From positions 1 through 5,672 of the forward strand of contig JAFOED010000109.1 in the NCBI GenBank assembly GCA_017380355.1: a stretch of 5,672 nt of DNA, read 5' to 3'. Below the pieces are notes generated by a model. The model had not been told where the DNA came from and ran no database searches. It saw only the letters and a program-made list of their open reading frames with translations. Shown here piece after piece: positions 1-5,672 of this stretch (its first letter is position 1; each line of letters opens with the position of its first letter). Source of the stretch: Ruminococcus sp. (GTDB lineage Bacteria; Bacillota; Clostridia; Oscillospirales; Acutalibacteraceae). A program made the position numbers and the translations under genes.

Positions 1-447
1 GCGGCTGTTGCTGACCCTTACTTCACACAGGCTTTAGGCGACAAGGAACTCGACCGCATTAAGCTTGCGTCAATCTTACAGCAACGTACAGTAAAGCTCA
101 CAGACATTCCTGATACTATTGACTTTTTCTGCGAGCTTCCGCAGTATGACAAAGAGCTTTTTGTAAATAAGAAGAGCAAGACTAACCTTGAGAATGCACC
201 GGTTATGCTCAAGGCGGTTTATGATAAAATATCTGCACTCGAAGAGTTTAACCACGATACTATTCACGATGCACTTATCAATCTTGCGACAGAGCTCGAG
301 GTTAAGAATGGTACTGTTATGTGGCCTGCTCGAATCGCCGTTGCAGGTAAGCAGGTAACTCCTGGTGGTGCTATTGAAATTTTAGAGATTTTAGGCAAAG
401 AAGAGTCTTTGAGAAGAATGCAAATCGGACTCGAAAAATTAGCTTAA
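1..447 (+). CDS. gltX: Glutamyl-tRNA synthetase, C-terminal part (5' end outside window)
   Basis: Reading frame 1 is open from the first base to the TAA at 445-447 and gives 148 residues, roughly the last third of a family that usually runs to about 480-550 residues. The enzyme charges tRNA-Glu with glutamate in the cytoplasm. What remains is the all-helical anticodon-binding region. The clearest signature is the C-terminal block with MWPARIAVAGK, then TPGGAIEILEILGKEES and a final RRMQIGLEKL helix, matching the conserved 'lWPlRvAltGk...lLGkeet..R' end of bacterial GluRS. The catalytic HIGH and KMSKS regions lie upstream of the window. An ATG at 205 is internal to the gene and is not a start. 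The gene ends 23 bases before glnS with no terminator between them, so the two are probably co-transcribed. The identification is recognition of family motifs, not a database match. Confidence 0.9.
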   Translation, partial: AAVADPYFTQALGDKELDRIKLASILQQRTVKLTDIPDTIDFFCELPQYDKELFVNKKSKTNLENAPVMLKAVYDKISALEEFNHDTIHDALINLATELEVKNGTVMWPARIAVAGKQVTPGGAIEILEILGKEESLRRMQIGLEKLA

Positions 448-470
448 TTTTATAAAAGAAGGTTTTTTAT

Positions 471-2165
471 ATGTCAGAAGAAATCAAGAATATTACAGAA
501 AAAGAGGAAGAAACTTCTTCTAATTTTATACACACTTTTGTGACACAGGATATCGCAGAGGGCGGAAGTTATTATGGTAAAACAGTACACACTCGTTTTC
601 CTCCTGAGCCTAACGGATACCTGCACATCGGCCACGCAAAGGCTGTTTGCATCGACTTCGGCACTGCTGAGAAGTTCAACGGTATGTGCAACCTTCGAAT
701 GGATGACACTAACCCGACAAAAGAAGATGTCGAGTATGTAGACGCTATTAAGGAAGATATTCAGTGGCTCGGTTTTACTTGGGACGACAGATTTTACTAC
801 GCTTCTGAGTACTTTGATAAAATGTACGAAGGTGCTGTAGAACTCATCAAAAAAGGTCTTGCTTACGTTTGTGAGCTTAACGCAGAGCAGATGAGAGAGT
901 ACAGAGGTGACCTTAAGACTCCTGCGAAGAGTCCATACAGAGACAGACCGATTGAAGAGAGCTTAGACCTTTTTGAGCGTATGAAAAATGGCGAATTCGA
1001 AGATGGTAAAATGACTCTTCGAGCTAAAATCGATTTAGCGTCAGGTAACTTCAATATGCGTGACCCTGTTATCTATCGTATCAACAGAATCAAGCACCAC
1101 CGCACAGGCGACAAGTGGTGTATCTATCCTATGTACGACTTTGCTCATCCTATCGAGGACGCACTTGAGGGTATCACACACTCACTGTGCTCACTCGAGT
1201 TCGAGGATCACAGACCACTTTACGACTGGGTTTGTGATAACGTAACTCTTCCTGCAAAGCCACGTCAGATTGAGTTTGCTCGTCTTGGTATTAACAACAC
1301 TGTTATGTCAAAGAGAAAGCTCAGAGCTTTAGTTGAAAACAACTACGTTAACGGTTGGGATGACCCTAGAATGCCTACTCTGTGTGGTTTAAGACGCAGA
1401 GGTTACACACCGAAATCTATCCGTAACTTCTGTGAGCGTATCGGCGTTTCAAAGGTTAACTCTACTGTTGAGTACAGCTTCTTAGAGCATTGCTTAAGAG
1501 AAGACTTAAACGAAACTGCACAGCGTGTAATGGTTGTGCTTGACCCTATCAAACTCGTTATCACAAACTACGAAGAGGGTAAGAGCGAGCAGTTTGAGGT
1601 AGAAAACAACCCTAACTGTGAAGCAGACGGCAAGAGAGTTATCTCTTTCTCACGTGAGTGCTTTATCGAGCGTGATGACTTTATGGAAGAGCCTGTGAAG
1701 AAGTACCAGAGACTTTATCCTGGCAACGAAGTAAGACTTAAGTCTGCATATATCGTTAAGTGTACAGGCTGTGAGAAAGACGAAAACGGCAACGTAACTA
1801 CTGTTTACGCAGAGTACGATCCTGAAACCAGAGGCGGTAACACCCCTGATGGCAGAAAAGTCAGAGGTACAATCCACTGGGTAGACGCTAACAACTGCGT
1901 TGACGCTACAGTTAATCTTTACGACAATCTGTTCACAGTAAGCGACCCTGAATCAGGCGACAGAAACTTCCTCGATTTCTTAAATCCTGAGTCTTTAATT
2001 GTTAAATCAGGCTGTAAAGCTGAAAAGTCAATCGAGAACTACACAGTTCCTGCTAACTTCCAGTTTATGAGATTGGGTTACTTCTGTCTTGATAAAGATT
2101 CTACTAAAGATAATATCATCTTTAACCGCAGCGTTTCTTTAAAAGACAGCTTTAATAAGAAATAA
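471..2165 (+). CDS. glnS: Glutaminyl-tRNA synthetase
   Basis: This complete 564-residue cytoplasmic class I synthetase charges tRNA-Gln directly with glutamine; the E. coli enzyme has 554 residues. The Rossmann catalytic domain begins with PPEPNGYLHIGHAK (residues 44-57, HIGH at 52-55). RMDDTNP follows, with D78 at the place of E. coli Asp66, and then the YPMYDF segment whose Tyr222 fits the glutamine-recognising Tyr211. The KMSKS-equivalent loop is VMSKRK (278-283). The remainder is the two-barrel anticodon-binding region typical of GlnRS, with IHWV near residue 468 and a normal C-terminus, so there is no fused YqeY domain. THSLCSLEFEDHRPLYDW is diagnostic of GlnRS rather than GluRS. The ATG is preceded by AAGAAGG at 456-462 with an 8-base spacer. 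About a dozen extra, mostly acidic N-terminal residues precede the conserved core compared with E. coli. It follows gltX closely and is ended by a hairpin terminator. Confidence 0.97.
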   Translation: MSEEIKNITEKEEETSSNFIHTFVTQDIAEGGSYYGKTVHTRFPPEPNGYLHIGHAKAVCIDFGTAEKFNGMCNLRMDDTNPTKEDVEYVDAIKEDIQWLGFTWDDRFYYASEYFDKMYEGAVELIKKGLAYVCELNAEQMREYRGDLKTPAKSPYRDRPIEESLDLFERMKNGEFEDGKMTLRAKIDLASGNFNMRDPVIYRINRIKHHRTGDKWCIYPMYDFAHPIEDALEGITHSLCSLEFEDHRPLYDWVCDNVTLPAKPRQIEFARLGINNTVMSKRKLRALVENNYVNGWDDPRMPTLCGLRRRGYTPKSIRNFCERIGVSKVNSTVEYSFLEHCLREDLNETAQRVMVVLDPIKLVITNYEEGKSEQFEVENNPNCEADGKRVISFSRECFIERDDFMEEPVKKYQRLYPGNEVRLKSAYIVKCTGCEKDENGNVTTVYAEYDPETRGGNTPDGRKVRGTIHWVDANNCVDATVNLYDNLFTVSDPESGDRNFLDFLNPESLIVKSGCKAEKSIENYTVPANFQFMRLGYFCLDKDSTKDNIIFNRSVSLKDSFNKK

Positions 2166-2170
2166 TATAC

Positions 2171-2203
2171 AAAAAGGCCACCATAATTTTGGTGGTCTTT
2201 TTT
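2171..2203 (+). terminator. Intrinsic terminator after glnS
   Basis: AAAAAGGCCACC (2171-2182) pairs with GGTGGTCTTTTT (2191-2202) as a 12-base-pair stem containing one G-U pair, around an 8-base loop. Six T residues end the structure at 2203. It begins 6 bases after the glnS stop codon. Because the left arm starts with an A run, the structure could also terminate transcription from the opposite strand, but no converging gene is visible. Confidence 0.92.
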
Positions 2204-2204
2204 A

Positions 2205-2233
2205 TTGCTAAAAACTGCTAATGCTGATATGCT
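2205..2233 (+). promoter_or_regulatory. Predicted sigma-A-type promoter of the dockerin gene
   Basis: TTGCTA (2205-2210) is a 4/6 match to the -35 box. After a 17-base spacer comes TATGCT (2228-2233), a 4/6 match to the -10 box, with TG at 2225-2226 giving an extended -10. Transcription would start near 2240 and leave a leader of about 35 bases. The -35 box sits almost directly behind the glnS terminator. Such matches arise by chance in AT-rich DNA, but position and spacing favour this one. Confidence 0.5.
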
Positions 2234-2275
2234 TTATACATACTAAAGTGCTAAGGCACAAAAGGAGGAAAATAT

Positions 2276-4297
2276 ATGAAGAAGTTTAAAAAGTTACTGG
2301 CTGTTATTCTTGCTATGGTGATGGTCGTTTCACTTATGCCACTTACTGTAGCTAATGCGGCTGATGACGCAGGTGCGCTTGAGCTTAATGTTCCTGTAAC
2401 GCTTTGTGGTGATGGAACAACAGCAGTGTTTTCGTTCACACCTGAAAGTACCGGTTGGTACGTATTCCGTTCAGAAGGCGGCAGCGACCCTTATGCCAGA
2501 CTATTTAATTCTGATTTTGATGAAATCGACTTTGACGACGATTTCTCGGAATACAACTTTACTATTGTTGAGAAATTGTACGAGGGTTACTCGTATGTTC
2601 TCGAGGTTGAGTCTTGGGTCGATGATTTTGAAGAATTTACAGTAGTTGTTGAAGAGACAATCGCTGCAGAATCTGTAGAAATCATGAAAGAACCTGACAA
2701 CACTACAGTAGTTGAGGGTTATGAGTATGAAACACTTGATTACACAGGTCTTGAGCTTGAGTTTACAATGACTGACGGCACAAAGGTTTACTGGACAGAA
2801 GAGGAACATGAAGCTGTAGGATATGAGTACGTTACCATCGAAGAATCACAGGATGGACAAGGTCATTACTACATTGATATTAGCTGTGGCGAAGCTTTCT
2901 CCCGCTTTTTCTTTACAACAATTGAAAATCCTATTGAATCTATAGACTATATTTCTGAAGAAGAGATTTCTTACTATGTAAATACTAATGGTATGTATGA
3001 CGATGATTTAGGCTACTTCGTGTATTACGCCGACATTCCAGAGGATGCACAGGTAAGGGTTAACTACTACGACGGAACCAGCGAAACATTTGAATTTTAT
3101 GGAGATGTATATTTTGACTTCTATTCAACTCAGGATACTGACCCATGGACAGTAGGTACAAACTACATGTACATTTCGCGTTTAGGCGTAGAAACCGAAG
3201 TCCCAGTTGAGATTTTACCTTGTCCTTTTGTGAATGTAACTCTTAATTCTGCTCCAACAACTAAATATTGTTTTGGTGACAGCAGATACGGATATATGGA
3301 AGATGAAGATAACTACTACGTCTTATATCCGGATAATATGAAAGGTATTTCATTTACCGTAGAATTTGAGGATGGTACAACTAAGACTTACACAGAAGAA
3401 GATTTTGATAACACTGGTCTTCTCGATGGCTACGAGTTTTCTGTTGACGCTATTCTTTGTGATGGCCTGGATACTTACGAAGCGACTCTTAACTACTTGG
3501 GTTATGCTTTAAAGTATGACGTAGAGGTTATTGAGTCTCCTGTATTCGGTCTTGAGCTTTCTGACGCTCCTGATGTTTACGAGTACGACGGTTATTTCTA
3601 CCCTGTTTTCGATGGCGCACAGATCAGATTGACACTAGTAGATGGTACAGAGCGTTTAATCGATATTACTGAAGAAAACACATCGTACAACTGCTATTAT
3701 GGCGGTATTTTTGAGTATGTATTTACAGATGGCGAGTACGAAGTGTATGCAGGGTATAACTGGGACGAAGGGCGTGGCGAGTACTACACATTCAGTTGCT
3801 TAGGTTACGAATACAATTACTTTGGAATTGACTTTATTGACGCTTTCCGCGTTGAATCTGTTGAGTTTTCAAATGTGAGTCTTGAAGGATTTAGTGCTGT
3901 TGTTACTGACACTGATGGTAATGTTCACGAATATGAGCTGACTGATGATGTAGTATCTTTCAAGGTTGAAGGATATGCTGAAGGCTTCTCTATGACCGAC
4001 GATGGTATTCTTTATTATATGATTATGGAAGAGAAAGAAGGCTACAACATCTGGTTTATGGGCGACGATTACTTTATTCCATATGAAGAGCCAGTAAATT
4101 ACATCCTTGGTGATGTAAACGGTGACTCTGACGTTGCTATTGTTGATGCGACATTAGTACAGCGTCACGTTGCAAAGCTTGATACACTCGAAGGCACAGC
4201 TGCTTTAGCTGCAGATGTAAGTCAAGACGGCGATATTGCTGTTTTGGATGCTACACTTATCCAGCGCTTTGTCGCAAAAATCATTGATGAATTCTAA
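2276..4297 (+). CDS. Secreted dockerin protein with PPC-like and five Ig-like modules
   Basis: This 673-residue exported protein has no recognisable enzyme domain. Residues 1-28 form a classic signal peptide: MKKFKK, a hydrophobic stretch and an ANA cleavage site before residue 29. Residues ~35-127 resemble a PPC (pre-peptidase C-terminal) beta-sandwich, with the FSFTPESTGWYVF, DPYARLF, DFDDDFSEYNF and EGYSYVLEV blocks. Residues ~132-604 hold five Ig-like modules, the first resembling bacterial Ig-like group 3 (Big_3). Residues 611-669 are a dockerin with two calcium loops (613-624, 647-658) and DATLVQRHVA and DATLIQRFVA helices. No sortase motif or C-terminal membrane anchor is present. The start is set by AAGGAGG at 2262-2268. 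The gene stands alone between its own promoter and terminator. By hand count residues 31-610 hold about 130 Asp/Glu against about 20 Lys/Arg, and about 64 Tyr. By inference it binds a cohesin and acts as a structural, adhesive or ligand-binding component; the exact role is unknown. Confidence 0.88.
   Translation: MKKFKKLLAVILAMVMVVSLMPLTVANAADDAGALELNVPVTLCGDGTTAVFSFTPESTGWYVFRSEGGSDPYARLFNSDFDEIDFDDDFSEYNFTIVEKLYEGYSYVLEVESWVDDFEEFTVVVEETIAAESVEIMKEPDNTTVVEGYEYETLDYTGLELEFTMTDGTKVYWTEEEHEAVGYEYVTIEESQDGQGHYYIDISCGEAFSRFFFTTIENPIESIDYISEEEISYYVNTNGMYDDDLGYFVYYADIPEDAQVRVNYYDGTSETFEFYGDVYFDFYSTQDTDPWTVGTNYMYISRLGVETEVPVEILPCPFVNVTLNSAPTTKYCFGDSRYGYMEDEDNYYVLYPDNMKGISFTVEFEDGTTKTYTEEDFDNTGLLDGYEFSVDAILCDGLDTYEATLNYLGYALKYDVEVIESPVFGLELSDAPDVYEYDGYFYPVFDGAQIRLTLVDGTERLIDITEENTSYNCYYGGIFEYVFTDGEYEVYAGYNWDEGRGEYYTFSCLGYEYNYFGIDFIDAFRVESVEFSNVSLEGFSAVVTDTDGNVHEYELTDDVVSFKVEGYAEGFSMTDDGILYYMIMEEKEGYNIWFMGDDYFIPYEEPVNYILGDVNGDSDVAIVDATLVQRHVAKLDTLEGTAALAADVSQDGDIAVLDATLIQRFVAKIIDEF
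2669..4087 (+). repeat. Five tandem Ig-like modules encoded within the dockerin gene
   Basis: The modules are marked by an Asp-Gly-Thr/Asn turn at residues 167, 266, 366, 456 and 547, giving spacings of 99, 100, 90 and 91 residues. Approximate boundaries are 132-217, 218-314, 315-420, 421-522 and 523-604. Most open with a V-E-S/I-E or V-x-L strand (ESVEI, ESIDY, VNVTL, FGLEL, ESVEF). Modules 2-4 end with a 'LG...V.I' strand (LGVETEVPVEI, LGYALKYDVEVI, LGYEYNYFGIDF). The modules have diverged strongly, so there is no obvious DNA-level repeat; the repetition is structural. Confidence 0.7.
4106..4282 (+). other. Dockerin domain (duplicated calcium-loop helix)
   Basis: The two halves are 34 residues apart. 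Half one has loop DVNGDSDVAIVD (613-624) followed by ATLVQRHVA; half two has loop DVSQDGDIAVLD (647-658) followed by ATLIQRFVA. Calcium-ligand positions 1, 5 and 12 are Asp in both; position 3 is Asn in the first and Ser in the second. The DATL-QR-VA pattern is typical of dockerins from Ruminococcus and related Clostridia. Dockerins bind cohesins on scaffoldins or cell-surface proteins. Confidence 0.92.
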
Positions 4298-4309
4298 TAA
4301 ATTGTGAAT

Positions 4310-4348
4310 AAAATAAGCACCTGTGGGAAACTGCAGGTGCTTTATTTT
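4310..4348 (+). terminator. Intrinsic terminator after the dockerin gene
   Basis: AGCACCTG (4316-4323) pairs perfectly with CAGGTGCT (4334-4341). The stem can continue inward through two G-U pairs and one G-C pair to a GAAA tetraloop (4327-4330). Outward, the A-rich left flank pairs with the TTTATTTT tail with one bulged T. The structure starts 12 bases after the stop codon. Confidence 0.9.
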
Positions 4349-4368
4349 GTCCTAAATTCTGCATAGGG

Positions 4369-4396
4369 TTGATTTTTCTTTTATTTAGTATACAAT
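4369..4396 (+). promoter_or_regulatory. Predicted sigma-A-type promoter of the SDR gene
   Basis: TTGATT (4369-4374, 4/6) and TACAAT (4391-4396, 5/6) are separated by 16 bases. The site lies between the preceding terminator and the SDR start, so transcription would begin near 4403 with a leader of about 20 bases. An independent promoter is expected here because the upstream unit is terminated. Confidence 0.6.
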
Positions 4397-4422
4397 GGTG
4401 GTAGAAACAAAAGAGGTGGATT

Positions 4423-5157
4423 ATGAAAACAGCACTTGTGACAGGAGCGTCACGCGGTATTGGTACAGCGTGCGCGATTGCTTTAGCAAAAAGCGGTTAT
4501 AATATCATTTTGAATTACAATAAAAGTGAAGAAAAAGCGAAAAACCTCGCAAAGATTATTGCTGATAACTATGCTGTAGATGTGATGGTGAGCAAAGCTG
4601 ATGTAAGCGATAAAGCTGAGGTTGACGATATGGTGAAAGAAGCTCTGTCCCATTTTGGTCATATCGATGTACTCGTGAATAACGCAGGTGTATCGCTTTC
4701 GAAACTTTTTACTGACACTACTGAAAAAGAGTGGAGCGATATTATTGCGATAAACCTTACTTCTGTGTACAACGTTACTCACGCAGTACTCCCATCTATG
4801 ATTTCTTCGCACAGCGGAAGTGTTATTAATATCAGTTCGATGTGGGGTCAGGTAGGCGCATCATGTGAGGTGGCATACTCTGCGTCTAAAGCTGGTGTAA
4901 TCGGCCTTACAAAAGCGCTTGCTAAAGAAGTTGCACCATCAAATATCAGAGTTAACTGTGTTGCTCCGGGTGTGATTATGACCGATATGATGAGTGAATA
5001 TTCTGATGATGATTTAGAGCTTATAAAAGAAGAAATCCCTATGTGTGAGTTTGGTACAGGTAAGAATGTCGCTGACGCTGTTGCGTTTTTAGCAAGCGTC
5101 AAGGCGCACTATATCACAGGCCAGGTGATTTCGGTTAACGGCGGTATGGTAGTGTAA
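4423..5157 (+). CDS. FabG-like SDR oxidoreductase, probable EF-P 5-aminopentanone reductase (YmfI type)
   Basis: This is a complete 244-residue classical short-chain dehydrogenase. The cofactor loop is TGASRGIG (residues 7-14) and NNAG is at 86-89. The catalytic tetrad can be placed as N111, S139, Y152 and K156 (YSASK), and APG (181-183) and the VNGG C-terminal strand complete the fold. NYNKSEEKA after the second strand suggests NADPH use. The block around residues 138-190, with SSMWGQVGASCEVAYSASK and then a KALAKEVAPSNI segment, closely resembles the Firmicutes group annotated as EF-P 5-aminopentanone reductase. In B. subtilis, YmfI reduces the 5-aminopentanone group on EF-P Lys32 to 5-aminopentanol. 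The alternative is a 3-oxoacyl-ACP reductase (FabG), but no fatty-acid synthesis gene is nearby. The start has GAGGTG (4413-4418) 4 bases upstream. It has its own promoter and probably forms an operon with the epimerase 41 bases downstream. SDR membership is certain; the substrate is inferred. Confidence 0.93.
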   Translation: MKTALVTGASRGIGTACAIALAKSGYNIILNYNKSEEKAKNLAKIIADNYAVDVMVSKADVSDKAEVDDMVKEALSHFGHIDVLVNNAGVSLSKLFTDTTEKEWSDIIAINLTSVYNVTHAVLPSMISSHSGSVINISSMWGQVGASCEVAYSASKAGVIGLTKALAKEVAPSNIRVNCVAPGVIMTDMMSEYSDDDLELIKEEIPMCEFGTGKNVADAVAFLASVKAHYITGQVISVNGGMVV

Positions 5158-5188
5158 AAGCGATTTTATAGATTTAGTTGCTGTAAAT

Positions 5189-5194
5189 GGAGGT
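5189..5194 (+). promoter_or_regulatory. Ribosome binding site that decides the epimerase start
   Basis: GGAGGT lies 4 bases before the ATG at 5199. An in-frame ATG also exists at 5187 and would add four residues (MEVN), but it overlaps this Shine-Dalgarno and has none of its own upstream, so 5199 is preferred. Confidence 0.75.
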
Positions 5195-5198
5195 AAAT

Positions 5199-5672
5199 AT
5201 GGGAAAGAGAATTCTCATAACCGGAAAGAACAGCTATATCGGTAGCAAGTTCTGTGACTTTACAACTAAATATGGTAATACAGTTGACACGGTTGATATG
5301 ATTGGTGAAGAGTGGAGAAACCACGACTTTTCCAGTTATGATGTCGTTGTTCATGTTGCTGCTGTAGTGCACCAAAAAGAGAATAGCGTCTCAAAAGATG
5401 AGTACTTCAAAGTGAATACACAGCTTGCAGCAGCAGTAGCAAAAAGAGCGAAAGACAGCGGTGTGTCTCAGTTTGTGTTTTTAAGCACTATGAGTGTATA
5501 CGGAGTGTTGAATGGGGTTATCGGTAAAGATACAGAGCTTAATCCATTTAATGAATACGGAAAATCAAAACTCGCCGCTGAAAAAGAGATTTCTGCTTTA
5601 AAAGATAGCAACTTCTCGGTTGTGATAGTTAGACCACCGATGGTTTACGGAAAGGGATGCAAAGGCAACTAC
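5199..5672 (+). CDS. NAD-dependent epimerase/dehydratase (extended SDR), N-terminal part
   Basis: The first 158 residues are present; the frame is open to the window edge, and full-length members are usually about 280-330 residues. The Rossmann fold opens with KRILITGKNSYIG (residues 3-15). It continues with DVVVHVAAVVHQ (48-59), VN (72-73), the active-site strand FLSTMSVYG (94-102) and the catalytic pair Y120 and K124 (NEYGKSK), then IVRPPMVYGKGCKGNY (143-158). This pattern matches UDP-sugar 4-epimerase/dehydratase-like proteins often found in capsule or exopolysaccharide loci of Clostridia; the exact sugar substrate cannot be read from sequence. The glycine motif is GKNSYIG, so the middle Gly of GxxGxxG is replaced by Ser12, which occurs in related proteins. 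It follows the SDR gene by 41 bases without a terminator, suggesting co-transcription. Further polysaccharide genes may follow beyond the window. Confidence 0.92.
   Translation, partial: MGKRILITGKNSYIGSKFCDFTTKYGNTVDTVDMIGEEWRNHDFSSYDVVVHVAAVVHQKENSVSKDEYFKVNTQLAAAVAKRAKDSGVSQFVFLSTMSVYGVLNGVIGKDTELNPFNEYGKSKLAAEKEISALKDSNFSVVIVRPPMVYGKGCKGNY

Noticed and set aside
205..447. Separate 80-residue protein starting at the ATG at 205
   Set aside because: The same frame is open back to base 1 with GluRS-like sequence, so this is an internal methionine of gltX.
2205..2254. Recurring GCTA/TGCT words in the dockerin-gene leader, possible operator
   Set aside because: The spacing is irregular (10, 7, 7 and 20 bases), with no palindrome or consistent half-site; it looks like chance in a low-complexity stretch.
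2501..2809. 102-codon open frame on the minus strand inside the dockerin gene
   Set aside because: It lies fully antisense to a clear gene, has a Cys/Phe-rich composition like a frame shadow, and shows no domain or convincing ribosome binding site.
4483..4812. 109-codon open frame on the minus strand inside the SDR gene
   Set aside because: It is antisense to the intact SDR coding sequence and carries no recognisable motif; it follows from the codon use of the real gene.
4423..5157. Firm assignment of the SDR as fabG
   Set aside because: The fold and tetrad fit, but the substrate-region blocks resemble the EF-P aminopentanone reductase group and there is no fatty-acid gene context.
5187..5198. 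Alternative epimerase start at the ATG at 5187
   Set aside because: It overlaps the GGAGGT site that serves 5199 and has no Shine-Dalgarno of its own; the Rossmann start KRILITG fits the shorter N-terminus.
1..5672. CRISPR array, tRNA, rRNA, insertion sequence or riboswitch
   Set aside because: Intergenic space is only about 23, 110, 125 and 41 bases. It is accounted for by terminators, promoters and ribosome sites, and no direct-repeat array, cloverleaf, transposase or long structured leader is visible.

Overview
The window reads as chromosomal DNA from a low-to-mid GC, Gram-positive anaerobe, most likely a gut or rumen Clostridia member near Ruminococcus/Oscillospiraceae. This is inferred from the strong AGGAGG-type ribosome binding sites, the intrinsic terminators with T tracts, a Ruminococcus-style dockerin, and proteins of Clostridia-like sequence. 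No search was run, so the taxon is a judgement from pattern recognition. All five genes lie on the plus strand.

Region 1 (1-2203) is the end of a translation operon: the C-terminal part of glutamyl-tRNA synthetase (gltX, cut by the window edge), then after 23 bases a complete glutaminyl-tRNA synthetase (glnS), closed by a strong hairpin terminator. Region 2 (2205-4348) is a self-contained single-gene unit: a promoter directly behind that terminator, a 673-residue secreted protein, and its own terminator. The protein has a signal peptide, a PPC-like beta-sandwich, five Ig-like modules about 90-100 residues apart and a C-terminal dockerin, with no recognisable catalytic domain. Region 3 (4369-5672) starts with a new promoter and carries a short-chain dehydrogenase, best matched to the EF-P 5-aminopentanone reductase (YmfI) type. 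After 41 bases with no terminator comes the start of an extended-SDR, NAD-dependent sugar epimerase/dehydratase that runs off the window.

The genes do not form one obvious pathway. gltX and glnS supply Glu-tRNA and Gln-tRNA. The SDR may also serve translation through EF-P modification, while the epimerase suggests nucleotide-sugar metabolism for surface polysaccharide. The most distinctive item is the dockerin protein: it is acidic and tyrosine-rich, apparently non-enzymatic, and probably docks into a cohesin-bearing surface or extracellular complex. No mobile element, CRISPR array, tRNA or rRNA was seen.
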